From positions 124,001-188,000 of the forward strand of contig CAJQUW010006815.1 of the NCBI GenBank assembly GCA_907163375.1: a stretch of 64,000 nucleotides of DNA, given 5' to 3'. This stretch comes from Prostheceraeus crozeri. Lineage: Eukaryota > Platyhelminthes > Polycladida > Euryleptidae. Positions 1 through 12,073 of the stretch are shown in pieces. Below the pieces are notes generated by a model, which saw nothing but the letters and a program-made list of their open reading frames with translations, was not told the origin of the DNA and did no database searches. Numbering within the stretch: position 1 is the stretch's first letter; every line of letters begins with the position of its first letter. A program made the translations under genes and the position numbers.

Positions 1-3000
1 TTTTGATTGACACATCAATTCAAGCGAAACTGCACATGTAGAATGTTTAACTGATCTTAATTCATAATCAAAAGTCCCTTAATTAATGCTCATTGATTTT
101 GTACAATTTTTCTTGGAAAATGCCATATTTTCTGTAAAAAAGTGACCACAATTCGTCATCACATCGACGGCTGCTAATTGTGATCACCTAACCAGAAGAA
201 ATGCTCAATCGATCTAATATTTCCATGATAAATAGCCTCCCCTAAGACTTCCATAATGGCATAATTGTATTTGTCATTCGACCCTTCGACTTTTTCAACT
301 TTTGCTCTGTGCTTCGAAAATAGCACAAACCGTCATCATATCAACGCCGTCGAAATGATGATTTTCAGCGTCGATGTGATGATGGAAACTTAACTTCACC
401 CTTTAATCTAAATTACTTGACATAATATCCTTGGACGATACTTGATGTACCAACGACACAAATATCTCATGTGTGTACCGACTGGAAAAGTAAGGCGCCG
501 ATTGCCCTGTTATACACACAACATAATTTATAATAATTCCAACACCCTGCGAATATCTTTTTCATGCTGTACTCAAATGCCATAGACCTAACGTTGGATT
601 TTCTCAATCAGTTTAGCAGCATTTTGATGCTGTGGATTAAATGTCATTGGTCTGGTGATTGTCATTTAAGGATCACGATGACGTGGTGGCAAAATAGTAG
701 AGTAGGCTATGGCAATATGAAGCATGGCGATAAGCTTGAGCTTGAGCATTGCACATTATGGCTACATTATGAAAAGCATTTGTGTATATGTTAGGCCTAT
801 ATGTACACGCACATGTCTTGGTGTATGGTTTTGGAGAGGCCTAGACCTTTCATGGAAGCAGATGTCTCATCAAGCATACTTCAATTCAAGTCTTTATTGA
901 TTACCTATCACATTATTTGAGAAAATGTCAACAATTTTGTTGTCGGCAGAGCTTTGATGAATTTTATACGTTGAATGATGTGTAGGCCTGTCACGAGGCC
1001 TACTTATAAAGCAATCACGCTAAAAATAATGCATGGGACACAGGCTACTAAGACAAACCCTGAACAAAACCTGAAATCCAACAATAAAGCAGCCGAAAAT
1101 TGGTCGTAAAAAACCCTAAGTTTATTCGATAAACTAATAACGCAAAACTCATTTTCATTCTAAATTAATTGTCGCGTAAACCGCATGATAAGAGGATATT
1201 CGAAGTCGATGTAGCTTAAATGTATCCCACCTATATTTTAGTCATAGCACTTATTCATGCATGCTCATCCTAAAATAAGGCTTAAAACATGCATAAACCC
1301 ATAACTTTAAAACTCAAACTTCAAAAATATAACTGTCAAAAGAATCTCCGGTGCGACAACTTCCTTAAATCCTATAAATAGGCCTATGATTAATTGGATA
1401 TGTACTGCAAATTCATTGTCAAGCATGCATGCAAGCATGCCGGCATAAATCTACGTAAGGGATGAGACCAGTGGAGACAGTTGTGTCCCCTCTATTTGAC
1501 ATTCATTTTATTATAGTTGACTATTTCAAGTAAGCCTATTCTAGGCCTACTCCAATTCATGACGCTGTAATGTGAATATAAGAGAATAACCACAAAGTAT
1601 GCAAGTTAATGCATTGATGATGATTTCAGCTATTAACTCTTGCCATAGAATCAGTATATTATGGTAGCTAGAAACATTCTCGAAATTTGAATTTAGAATC
1701 GTGTCTATTGCAGGCTAATTAGGCCTACTTACATTGCACCATAGGTCTAGATTGGAAGCTTTTGAATTCATCGTGAATGTTTCGAGATGTCAAATTGTAA
1801 GTACATGTCCTCAGCACAACCATTGAAGTAGAAAAAATGAATAAAAGCATGCGTATATGGATGGATATCTATTAACTTTCGGTCATCACCGACGCATCAG
1901 CGTTATCACATCGACGCTCTGATATCAGAAACTCGGATATAGATCTCCTAATAGTAATTAGATTGTGGTTTAGCACACATCATGTATCTTACAAGAACCA
2001 AATATAACTGTCAGGAGCAAAAGAAATCAAATTTTCGAGAATTTTTTGAATGGAGAAACAGGTGACCACTTTTGTCGGATCTTGCCACCTATACTTACTC
2101 TATGTACATTGGTAAGTACAGTATATAATATTACTCTCCCTCTATGGTTGCAGACATTGGAATCCGACTTTCCGCTTTGTTAAAGTTAGTGGAGCCAGAA
2201 AGAACTACCAATTCTTGCTGATGGTAATTTAAATTGATCAGCTAAGCAGGAACTTGAGCAGGACACGGATTTCTAGATCTCTAGTAGAATTAAATTTGTG
2301 ACACGTAAGCTGATCAGTGGTCCATGTTACGTTAGCTGTTCATGGTAAAACGAATGTGTCACAGGCATCTTTGGTATCAAAGCTACGTATAGGCACTGTC
2401 CGAAACAATATTGGTTGACTTATGATGACTACGGCACATGCCGGCCGTGAATTTGTAAATTCATTTTTAAAATTAAATGAAAGAATTCATTTGCCGATAG
2501 TTTCGGCTGGCCCTTTTTTCTGATCACTCACTTCTCTGTCATCGATGCATATTCAGAAATATATAGGTCCCTACACTGCAAGTTACTCGACGATGATAAT
2601 GTCAATTTTATTGCTTTTTTCAAAATTTTCCACTGACGAGCATGCAGCTAGAAGTCAAATATTTTGTGGGATTAATTCAATTTTCATAGGCATGTGATTT
2701 TACAGTATGATTCACCAAGTTTATGTTTCATATCTTATCTGGATTTGAATAATATTGGACCCATTTACATTTTTAAGCGATAATTGTGATCATTGTCCAT
2801 GATCATGCTATTTTGCTCTTTCAGTGGCTGATAGTTTGTGACATGATCACGCTTAAGAAAAAATCTTGTTTATGCACTCTTGCATACATGTACATGACGG
2901 CTGAGCATCAAAGTAATAGTCACTTCCATTAAAGCAAATTGAATAGATATTATCTCTCCAAGGTTGCCATGACACTAAGAATTTGTAAAATGCTTTGCTA

Positions 3001-6000
3001 TCATCATCAGTCAATTCCGTGTTAATTTCTCCAAAATATAAAAATTTGCGCATCTCACATGGTACTGGGTCACAAATCGAGTTCATAAATAAGATCGAAC
3101 CTGCATACACGCACATGGGGATTACTGAGTTGCTACTCTACAGTAGGCCTACAATGATGAAACTACTGCATGCGTTGCTCACATCACACAGCCAGCAATG
3201 AAGCAATATTCCAGGAATTATTCTTGAATTTGCTCAGCATAGGTTATTTGGAGTCCCTCACACTTTTTCCTCTCAATCCTTCACGACTGTCTTGCTTTCC
3301 AGGACATTTCAGGATTTTCAATCTTCAATCAGCTGTAGAAAAGTAAATAATGAATATATCCGAAAGCTCTTCTGTGACTTTTCATGAGGAACGTAGGTTC
3401 ATCTCGACAAGACGACGTCGAATGGTTCTTGAACTTAAGTACTCTTCTGACAGAAGATGCAAGTATCTGAGCACGCCTTGAAGAAAAGAAGTCCTTGAAC
3501 GTTGATGTGTCAGAATTATATTTATTGTTGAGCAAAGTCTACTTTTAGTCTGATGCTTTTAAATTTGTGATGAGACCTTAAAGCTCTGTAGTGTGATGTC
3601 TTGTGTAATAAAATTCGTATTCAATTCAATTCACGCAGTGCCTTAGAATTCATTTAAAATAGATAGCGTCTCCCTTCACCAAAATTGCATGATCCATACT
3701 AGCATTGGCACACCTCTTTCGATCAGTCGATTTAGGAAATTTGCACAAGATACTCCAAACCTACATGCTATGATTGGCAATGATTTTATTTTTTTTAAAA
3801 TGGTATAAAATGATGTCATTTTACGAATTTTATAAAATGATATAAAATAATATCACTTTATTTTTTTTTAGAATGAAAATATACCATTTTTAGTGAAATA
3901 TACGTAGGAGTGCACCGCAAATAGATCTAGTCATACGAAGTTTTCGATTTACACTGTTACCATTCTACTTTTACTGCTCTTAGCAATGAAGTTAAAATTA
4001 GATTGCATGCAACATCGATATATTCCAAATAATGGAAGACCAAAAGCATTTTAGTCAAACAAAGCTTCTTGTATATTAAAACTTAGGTAGGGCCTATGAG
4101 CTATACATTAGACATCGCAAGTTTTGATTTGAGTTTTATACACTCGAGTTGCAAATAGGCCTATACTATATACAGTTGGTTAGGCCAACAGTATCTTAAG
4201 TGCGAAAAAAGGCTAAAAATATTAGATTACAGTCAAGACTTCAAAAACATCAAGAGAGTTATTAATGAGTTCAATTTTCAATCGGAGGCCTGCTGGAAGT
4301 CTGAAGTATAACCAGCAATTTATGAGATATGCACTGCACATGGAGAGCTAATCCCAGAAAACGGCGGTCTTTATTAACCAGAATCTTAATTATCCAAGTT
4401 CGAAATGTCCAGCTTTAACCGTACTCGTATTTCTAAATTTCAAAGCCTCGTTTACAAATTGCTATAATTTATTCACAAGCTTATATTATACTTGTATTAT
4501 AGAAAGTAAGACAAATCAGAAAAAACAAATGCAAACTAGTGTTTGTAAACTAGCATTGTTTGACAATCTGTGTAATAGACAGACTGACAGACAATGGCCT
4601 GTTGCCTTTCGCTATATGAATTAATCAGTGGGGTAGAACAAACATGGGTAGAACAAACGAAAGAGACTAAATTTGCTTCAATACAGAATGCGAAGAATCT
4701 ATGAAAGAAAATATAATGACACAATAATTTTTGATGACATCATTTTATATCATTTTTCAAAATATTTTTCCTCAGAATAAAATGATATCATTTTATCATT
4801 GCCGATCTTTGCCTACTTGTACGACACAAATTCACCGCTCAATTAAATGGTGCCGAGAGGATTCCGAAACGAGGCTGAAATCTTTCTATAGGCCTATACA
4901 TTCCTGTGAAGAATTCCTATTCCTTGTGTAGAATCTATGTTTTGTGCTCTGTGAATGTCTGACAATAGTTTTACAGATGTCTTCAGTCGAAAAATGACTG
5001 AACATTGTGATATCTGAAGTTTCCGTTTTCATCTATCAAATGATGACTCTCGCGATGCATTGATTTATTTTTGAATTTTGCATATCTCGATTGAGTTTAC
5101 TGTGGACTTCGAGTCATCAACTGAAGAAGCCTTGATAATTTCAATGAGAAACATAGGTTTTCCATGAAGTCGGTTCAACACTGTAGACCAAATCTCAACA
5201 GGAAAAAATAAAAATACAGTCAACGTACGAAATATCGATCTTCATTTAGAGAACAGTAAAGTTTGTTTAGTATAAGTGATGTACTAATTTTGGTGCGCTG
5301 ACCAGATTTTTCCTGTTGAGAATTTATTCATGATTTATGAGACGAATTGTTCCTCTTATCCTGAATAGTCTGCATCTCAAAGATGAAATTGATCGGACGT
5401 CTGGTAAAGAGTGATGTGAATTTGGGTATAAAGTAAGGCCTTACAACCATGTATAAAATGCTTATCATCCTTACTTTTGTAGGCCTAATTAATTATTCGC
5501 TGAATCTGTAGCCTAGCTGACATCAAGAATCGTACCGAATCGCAATTCTCAATTAATTGATGGATCTTTAGAAATCAGGCATGTATCCCATAAAAGTCGC
5601 CGTTTCTGTGTAGTCATCATCGAAATCCCTCATAGCCGCCTTAATCAATTCCATTATTCTTGTCTCTAGTTTGATTACGAAATTGTTGAACAACTCTACG
5701 GGCTCTGCAGTTATTGACGTACAAGACTACCATTATGTAAAATGTGAAATCCTCCATCAACTCAGGTTGAGGAGGATAAGCTTTTGTTCCATAAATGTGT
5801 CTCACGTGCGATCTCAGTAACCTGATGGGATGAATGGAATAGAAGTAACATTGGTATCAACATTCAACAACATCAAGGTTTTCCAAACAAAAGTAAAAAC
5901 TCTGAGTTTTCGATCTTTACTTGATACATTTTTTGTTTGGTTGAGTATCATGAACTTCGAGTACAATCATTTTGAATATGTAGAACATGGTGGTTCACAC

Positions 6001-7790
6001 AGTTAGAAATACCAAAAGTTGAGGTGTATAAAATCATCCAACAACATGTTATAAAGAAATAATATGAAGTTTACAATTATAAATAAGAGAATTTGGTCGT
6101 TATGTCATATCATAATTGTTGTAGGTATCTTGCTTTGTCCTTGAGTTTGTATATATAATTCCTCGAACAACAATCAGATGAAGTTCAGAAACTTCAAGGA
6201 CTTAACACTACAATATCTCTCATATATAGACAGCAAGAACACAATGATGCAAATGGACATTTGAAATCTTCTTGCTTTTCTATCAGCACTGACTATCCTA
6301 AAATTATCAACATCATGTGACCTATTCTTTGTTGAACTCTCAATGAGGCATAAGATCCGACTACTGAGAGCTGAAAATGTTTCCATTATGCATGGAAAAA
6401 CACGAATCTTACATTAATTTTCAAGTCTTTGCACCAGGAACAAATCTGTTTGATGCATAAGTCCTCAGCCACACTGAAAGCAAAACAAACACGAGCGTCC
6501 CGAGCAAACGCGAGCAAACGCATCTCCACAAGCTATCAATCGCTCTGGTTTGCTTTGCTCGCAGTTTGGCAGTCTACAACTGCTGCAATGATGACTTTAT
6601 ATTTGATTCAAAACGCCTTTGTTCGGAAGCGCTTGGAAAAGCTCGCAGTGTGGCAGAGGCCTAAGTCATTACGAAGCCGAGAAAAATTATTAGCAAAATT
6701 CTTGTCAAAACTGGTCTAGTAGTTTCATTTAAGAAGTGTGAATGCAAAGCCTGCTGCGATGAAATACATGGGATTGATGAATTTTATGCCAGGTAATCAA
6801 TTTTGAGACCATTCACGTAATGGATTGACAGGAACATAGACCATCGATCAACTGGTGGTGCTTCAGCATAAGTGTGCAGAACAAAGCTCATTTTATCGGT
6901 TATTAGTTAAAATTCAGTGCTATTGCTATAATATTTCTGCAGATTGCTTATTTTAATCGGCTGTGTAGAAACATTAAATAGGGGTAATAACTTGCATCCA
7001 TACTGCAATAATTATAGCAGCCACAATAAATTAGCGGAGCGTTTGCGTAAGTGACTTGAATAAGGTGGTTATCCGCGAAAATAAGTATTTATGTCATCAT
7101 GCAATATAACAGCATCGGCTTTAACTTGATTTCAATCATAATTTGGTGTGAATGGATTACCGAAGACTTTGAAAGTGATTTTCACTTAGCCAATGAAACT
7201 GGGTGAATTATGGATTAAACCACATGTTAGTCTATCATCCACAAAAAGTGCTACGCTACGGCATGAATTTGCATGCAGTATTTTTTGTAGATATAGTATA
7301 GCTAGCTTAAGATTTGATATGGATTTCCAAAGTTTGGAAATATATTCTGGCGCAGCAAGGAATTTTCATAATAACTTAAAAGTTCTGATTTCTTAGCCAA
7401 TCATCAGACAGACATCAAGTTTGGATTAACTACAAGCATACTTAGCATACTAGGACCGTGTCTCGTGGACTGTTGCCTATAGGTGTGCAGCATGTTCTAA
7501 AATTTAAAGAAACTTTCATGAAACCGAGAGAACACATTGCAACCAGTGATTTGAATAAAGGCTTCGCATCAAACTGTAGGTATAATAACAGCGTGGTTAG
7601 TAAATCGTGTTGTTTTTTACACTTGATTTTGTATCTCAGGCGAACATGGTCTCGAAGATGCGGTTTACAGTGCATGAAATTTGAAGCATTAATGTCGAGA
7701 CCACCAACATGCATTTAGAATGCATATAGAAATTCATAATTTAGCTTAACTGGTTGCTTCAAGCCGCTTGGATTATAATTCAAATGATAC
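1..7790. other. Gene-poor host-like sequence
   Basis: No protein-coding gene could be recognised in this stretch. The open frames are short, lack family motifs and contain no convincing exon series. The sequence is A+T rich and repeatedly contains TAGGCCTA or its core AGGCCTA (near 792, 1379, 1545, 3146, 4157, 4888 and 5480), a word that disappears in the mobile-element block to the right. A motif like GTCATCACATCGACGCT appears in both orientations near 150, 330-385 and 1880-1920, which suggests an old dispersed repeat. A possible LINE tail on the minus strand ends near 880-900 (AATAAAGACTTGAATTGAAG read on that strand). Unrecognised exons shorter than about 40 codons cannot be excluded. Confidence 0.5.
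3541..3632 (+). repeat. Possible LINE 3' tail
   Basis: The segment ends in GTAATAAAATTCGTATTC followed by repeats of ATTCAATTC. An AATAAA signal next to a short direct repeat of this sort is the usual 3' terminus of CR1/L2/Jockey-type LINEs in marine invertebrates. No reverse-transcriptase coding sequence is seen just upstream, so at most a heavily 5'-truncated copy is present. Chance resemblance is possible. Confidence 0.3.
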
Positions 7791-7811
7791 CTAATAAACG
7801 AAAAATGCCTG

Positions 7812-7890
7812 CGCGTCTTGGCGGATTGAACCACTGACCCCTTGTTGTCTAGGTCATCGTTCTACCACGTGAGCTATCAGTGCGATAGGA
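7812..7890 (-). repeat. tRNA-derived sequence (SINE head or tRNA pseudogene)
   Basis: Read on the minus strand, this segment has an A-box-like TAGCTCACGTGG (7865-7876) and a B-box-like GGTTCAATCC (7823-7832) spaced about as in a tRNA gene. The D-arm region is tRNA-like, but the anticodon arm does not fold with a seven-base loop and the T stem pairs poorly, so it is not a working tRNA. A tRNA-headed SINE or a decayed tRNA copy explains it best. No tail could be delimited. Confidence 0.45.
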
Positions 7891-8536
7891 ACACAAGAGC
7901 TCTCAAATGAAGAATCTGCTTTTCACTGCCGATGGCTTCAACCCCTAAAACAATCACAATGTTGATAGTAAAATCAAACTACAAACATCTGAAAGACACC
8001 AGTAATGCAAAGCCAGTTACTATGAAGCGGGGACTCAAGCCCCAATAGGCAAGAATAATCAATCTGAATTGATATTTAGCCAGCAGAAAATAACTACAAG
8101 TTACGACGATTGAAATGATTTGAGCTATATGAACATGTATTTGTCTATTTGTTCATTTATGGAAGTGTAGTTCTGCAAGTAGGCTTATTGCTGCTAAGTC
8201 AAATCTATCCAGTTTCTGAACTTCAATTTTTGTTATCACATGTTTCATTTTTGGCATCCCTGATATGTCTGCGCACACATCAACCAACATTCACTTCTGT
8301 TTTGAAAACGACAGGATACTTCATTGGTGGTTAAAACGGTAATAAATAAGTTCAAATATTGCGCCAAATGTGAGACAGTGCTTCATATGAATGATTATAG
8401 CACAAAATACTGCAATCAATTGCCGAAATATCACATTATTTGGGCATTGTGGCTTAAGAAATACACTATTATAAACATCGACAAATTTCAAGAAAGGTAA
8501 AAAAGACAACCACTCTCTAGGAAACAATCTAAGTTA

Positions 8537-9466
8537 TTAGATGAGACCCTCTGTTTTTCTCTTACCATTCTCTTCTTGCATGTAATTTCTTTCAGAAATG
8601 GGATGACCATGATCTTTCCTACGACGCGTTAGCAAATAGCAAAATTCAACCAACTCAAATACGAAAGCACATGTAAGACCTAAGCATAGTGAACAAAGAC
8701 CACCCAAACGACTTAGCAGGGCCTCCAGATTTAAATTCAACTTCTCTGTTTTGACAGTCAAGTCAAAATTATTCCTTCGAAGTACAATATATGCATACGC
8801 CAACGGATCATTAATGTACTTGTTTTCGGTATCAATAAAAGACAAGTTTTCTTTTTTCAAGTAACGCATGATACGCTCCAAAGATTCGTTGAGTCTTGAG
8901 TCATTTTTCCTTTCCGCTTTCTCATAGTTCTTCCACGCTCTGTTTTGATCCATTCTCCAATGCATTTGCCAACCTGATGAACGCCATTGCGTAACTGAAA
9001 AGTGGTTAGGGTACTTATGCTCAACACATCGAGGTAAGCATAGTACATCAAAAGCACGTTTTCGTTCCTCTGTTACATTGGCCGTTGCAAAGCAATGCAA
9101 ACGATTGAAGAAGGAGTCTACATCTTTGGAATCAATGTCTCCACAGTATGGAAGAGGTGGATCCCATGCCTCGGGATGTTTTCTTCTGGGCCTTCTAGCA
9201 AATACGCATCCACATGTTTTTCGCACATAATCAGCTACATGTTGGTCAATACATGCTTCTCTAGTGTAATGATATTCCTGGCCAAGGTCTTCAATAGGAA
9301 CGAGATTTTCAGTTTCGTAGCAGTGCTGCTTGGGAGTATCTTCCACATTCCATTCGGTTGTAGAGTATGAAATTTCAACCATTTTTCCAGGTTCGATATG
9401 CATTGCCTCCTTCTCCATGTTAGGAAAATTTCCTGATTCATGAATTTGAATCCGCAAACCGTAGGC
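8537..9466 (-). CDS. DEG/ENaC (ASIC-like) sodium channel, terminal exon
   Basis: This large last exon encodes about 309 residues and then a stop. It belongs to the degenerin/epithelial sodium channel family: trimeric, amiloride-type cation channels of the plasma membrane. Visible family features include the YGLRIQIHESGNFP segment at the start of the exon (family form GLRL.IHD.GTFP), a cysteine-rich extracellular region with HCYETENL, REACIDQH, KTCGCVFARR, LPYCGD and VLCLPRC, and the second transmembrane helix with GGLCSLCLGLTCAFVFELVEF. The exon begins after a good 3' splice site (pyrimidines then CAG, ending at 9467). The short basic tail after TM2 is the cytoplasmic C-terminus. The selectivity filter, usually G-x-S, reads G-L-T here. 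Upstream exons with TM1 and the cytoplasmic N-terminus should lie at higher coordinates; I could not identify them. The CR1-like LINE near 11.4 kb may lie in an intron. Confidence 0.85.
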   Translation of the reverse strand, partial: AYGLRIQIHESGNFPNMEKEAMHIEPGKMVEISYSTTEWNVEDTPKQHCYETENLVPIEDLGQEYHYTREACIDQHVADYVRKTCGCVFARRPRRKHPEAWDPPLPYCGDIDSKDVDSFFNRLHCFATANVTEERKRAFDVLCLPRCVEHKYPNHFSVTQWRSSGWQMHWRMDQNRAWKNYEKAERKNDSRLNESLERIMRYLKKENLSFIDTENKYINDPLAYAYIVLRRNNFDLTVKTEKLNLNLEALLSRLGGLCSLCLGLTCAFVFELVEFCYLLTRRRKDHGHPISERNYMQEENGKRKTEGLI

Positions 9467-11431
9467 CTGAAAGAAACACAGAAACATGAACTTGCTATTT
9501 TATTTGAAAGCTTCAATTGGAATAGAATAATCTCTCAAAATGTGAAAACGATTATTAGTTATAGGGAGTTGAATATTGAGAAATAATAGTGACAGGATAA
9601 ATAAGTCAGGCTAGTTGTTTTTGCAGGACAGTGGTCAAGTATTTGGTCTTGTGATCTTATGATCGAATGGTGGAGTCAGAGAGGAAGGGCATCCGGACAG
9701 TAACGGCTCCATGCTATTAGGTCATGCTCATAAATTTTTTTGCAATTTTTTCAAGCGTAAAGTGTTGAAAAGCAAAATAAGGTTCTTGAGTCATACATTA
9801 TCAAAGAGAGCATATTATTATCCAACTTAGCAAACAGCTATCGATTTAACGAACAAAAATTCAGTCTCATCTCCTATTTGCATACACTGTCTCATTACAT
9901 GTATAGCACACCGTATACAGCTCATGCGACACAAGCTACTGAAACTCGAGGTATGGTACTACGTCAACACTCAGTAGCTTGTCGTTCAATCAACTGCCGA
10001 TAATAGGCGGTATAGCTTGTGCTTTTCATACTTTTTATGAGAGGGAGTATGGTGCTTGTCCTATGCAATTTTCGCTATGCATTAGTTTGAGATGTATTAG
10101 CCAGCAAAGATTAAGCCATGCTTGGATTGACTTTCTTTCACTTGTATTTTTCAGAATAGGCCTACGTTAGCATCTTAATAAATCCTAATTGAGAATGACC
10201 TTTATATCATTAGTAACAAGCTTGTGATCAGAGAATAATTAAATGGAATGGAAGTTTGAAAAGTACCATAATAAAGTTTGGCTTGTTGGCACAAAGCGTT
10301 AAATTTCTTGTGGTTGAGAAGGTTGATATAGTGTAGAGAATGAGACAAAATATCTTGTCATACTGAGCATGAACGGCATGATTGCAACGCTCAGAAACAC
10401 TCACAAAGTGTCACAACACTCTCGAGCTAGAGTGTTCTGACACTTTGTGAGCTCTAAAGTCTGACTATCAGCGGCATCCAGTTCCCCACGCTGTGGAAGT
10501 GATGACGTTAAGGCTGAAAAAGGTGAATTATCAGGAAAACAAAGTATCTGTCAACTCGCTCAGCCGAAAGTTCTTGTGACAGCGGCTTAAATTCAACCGT
10601 GGCTTGACCAAGATTGCAAAACTCAGATTATCTTCTTCATAAATAGTACACTCACAGAAAGCGGCACAAGAATGCAGTGCCTTAGAACAGTCCTGTGAGC
10701 ATCATTCTTTACTTACAAACATTCTTCCTAGATAATTACTGTATGTCCAATGTTCAAATGTTTGTTGGATTATTGTTTGCTCCGGATAGCTTCCTTAATT
10801 GCATTAGCTTAAATGCTGGCTGCCTGACGCATGCGGTCTCTCTCGTTCATCAAGTCTGTATTCTGTGGTTTTGTTTGGTTCTACGGATCGTTTGATGTCA
10901 AAAGTTATATCAATCGACTGGTATTGATCTCAAAATTTATATTATTTCTATATTTTTGAGCCATATAAGCTTTTTGTGTTGGTATTTTTTGATTTATTCA
11001 TAGGTGCTTCAGTCGGCTGATTACCGCTTACTTTTCCATGCTGTGTAGATCGGATGGTCGGGATTTCCCCAGTGTCTCTATGTGGCATTTATAGCATCGC
11101 TATTCTTGCATTTAGTTCGCGACATTGGTGGTCATTGCAACGTATTTGGTCTGCTTACCTTTGCTGATATTCAGTGTGTCAACGTCATCGTATTTATCAT
11201 TCACGTGCCCTTTTCAGCAAGCAAATATTGAGTGTGCAATAGTTTTATTGATTCCTTTACCTCCACGGCTTGTATTGTAAGTCGCATCATGGCTCTGTGA
11301 AATCTGAAAATTTGATCGAGCATAGATATCACAAAATTTTCATTGATATTCGGAATTTATTACACTGGTAAAATCCGCAGTGGTATTGGCTTAGTGGCCG
11401 TGTCCTTTTCGACTCAGACTTACGTCCGTAC
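9467..11431. other. Intron or intergenic sequence right of the channel exon
   Basis: No coding sequence was recognised. The stretch holds a near-perfect hairpin at 10,400-10,451. Its right part, roughly 10,690-11,431, may be the 5' untranslated region of the LINE that follows, but its boundary cannot be set by eye. If the channel gene is complete, this is intron. Confidence 0.4.
10400..10451. repeat. Long perfect-type hairpin
   Basis: Two 23-base arms (10,400-10,422 and 10,429-10,451) are reverse complements with one mismatch around a six-base loop CGAGCT. The arms begin CTCACAAAGTGTCA and end in TGACACTTTGTGAG. The stem is short for a typical microRNA precursor, so a palindromic mobile-element remnant is as likely as an RNA gene. 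Confidence 0.6.
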
Positions 11432-11506
11432 TTGACTGAGTTCCAGTCCTGGTCGAATCAAGGGAAATATTTTTTTCCTGATCATTCTTTTCCTTTTTCT
11501 ATGATC

Positions 11507-12013
11507 ATGTCTCAAACAAATGCAAAGAAGTTTTCGCCCAGTGACATCAATGAACTAACTGTTCATGATTTTAGAATTCGAGCTTCAACTTTCAGAAAAC
11601 AAGACCTCATCGAAACTATTCTACTTATGAAACAGCATAATACAAAATTTGAAACTGAGAGTGAAGTAAATATTTCTACTAATTCAATGAATAAAATCAT
11701 TTATGTGATCGATGAAAAATTGGAGATTAAATTCAAGTCTCTGATAGAGGTTTTTTCACTCAAGATCGACGAAGTTTCAAGAAAGATTGAAAATATAGAT
11801 CGTAGATTAGACAGTGTTGACGCAGCTGTGCAGCAGCATGAGCATGATATATCTGAGTTGAAGCAGCTACATGATGCTTTGAACGTCCGGTATGATGAGA
11901 TAAATGCCAAAATCTCCTCTTTTAAAGATGACATGGTAAATTGCCAGAAGCAAAATAAGTTATACGAGTCCTTTTTTGTGAAACAGCAAATAGACTTCGA
12001 GAAAGCACAGTGA
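11507..12013 (+). pseudogene. LINE ORF1-like coiled-coil protein
   Basis: The open frame runs from 11,432, but the ATG at 11,507 gives a cleaner start. The protein is charged and rich in Lys, Glu, Asp and Ile, with heptad-like repeats over most of its length, for example the IDEVSRKIENIDRRLDSVD region and HDISELKQLHDALN. Just past the stop the same frame would read NNVIVNGLPE, the kind of segment found where the coiled coil of LINE ORF1 proteins meets the RNA-binding domain. ORF1 proteins of this type form multimers that coat LINE RNA. The stop after KAQ comes before that domain, so this copy is truncated. Confidence 0.6.
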
Positions 12014-12073
12014 GATGCTAAGTCGAATAATGTCATTGTAAATGGTTTACCAGAGGCTGACGTTTCATGGAAT

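Noticed and set aside
2853-3116. Minus-strand frame of 87 residues with an acceptor-like site before it and paired cysteines near the end
   Set aside because: No family motif and no neighbouring exon; may be an exon of an unknown gene but cannot be supported.
6429-6719. Plus-strand frame of 96 residues
   Set aside because: Composition and lack of motifs suggest chance; CGAGCAAACGCGAGCAAACGC is a local repeat.
7812-7890. A functional tRNA gene on the minus strand
   Set aside because: A and B boxes are present, but the anticodon and T arms do not fold properly.
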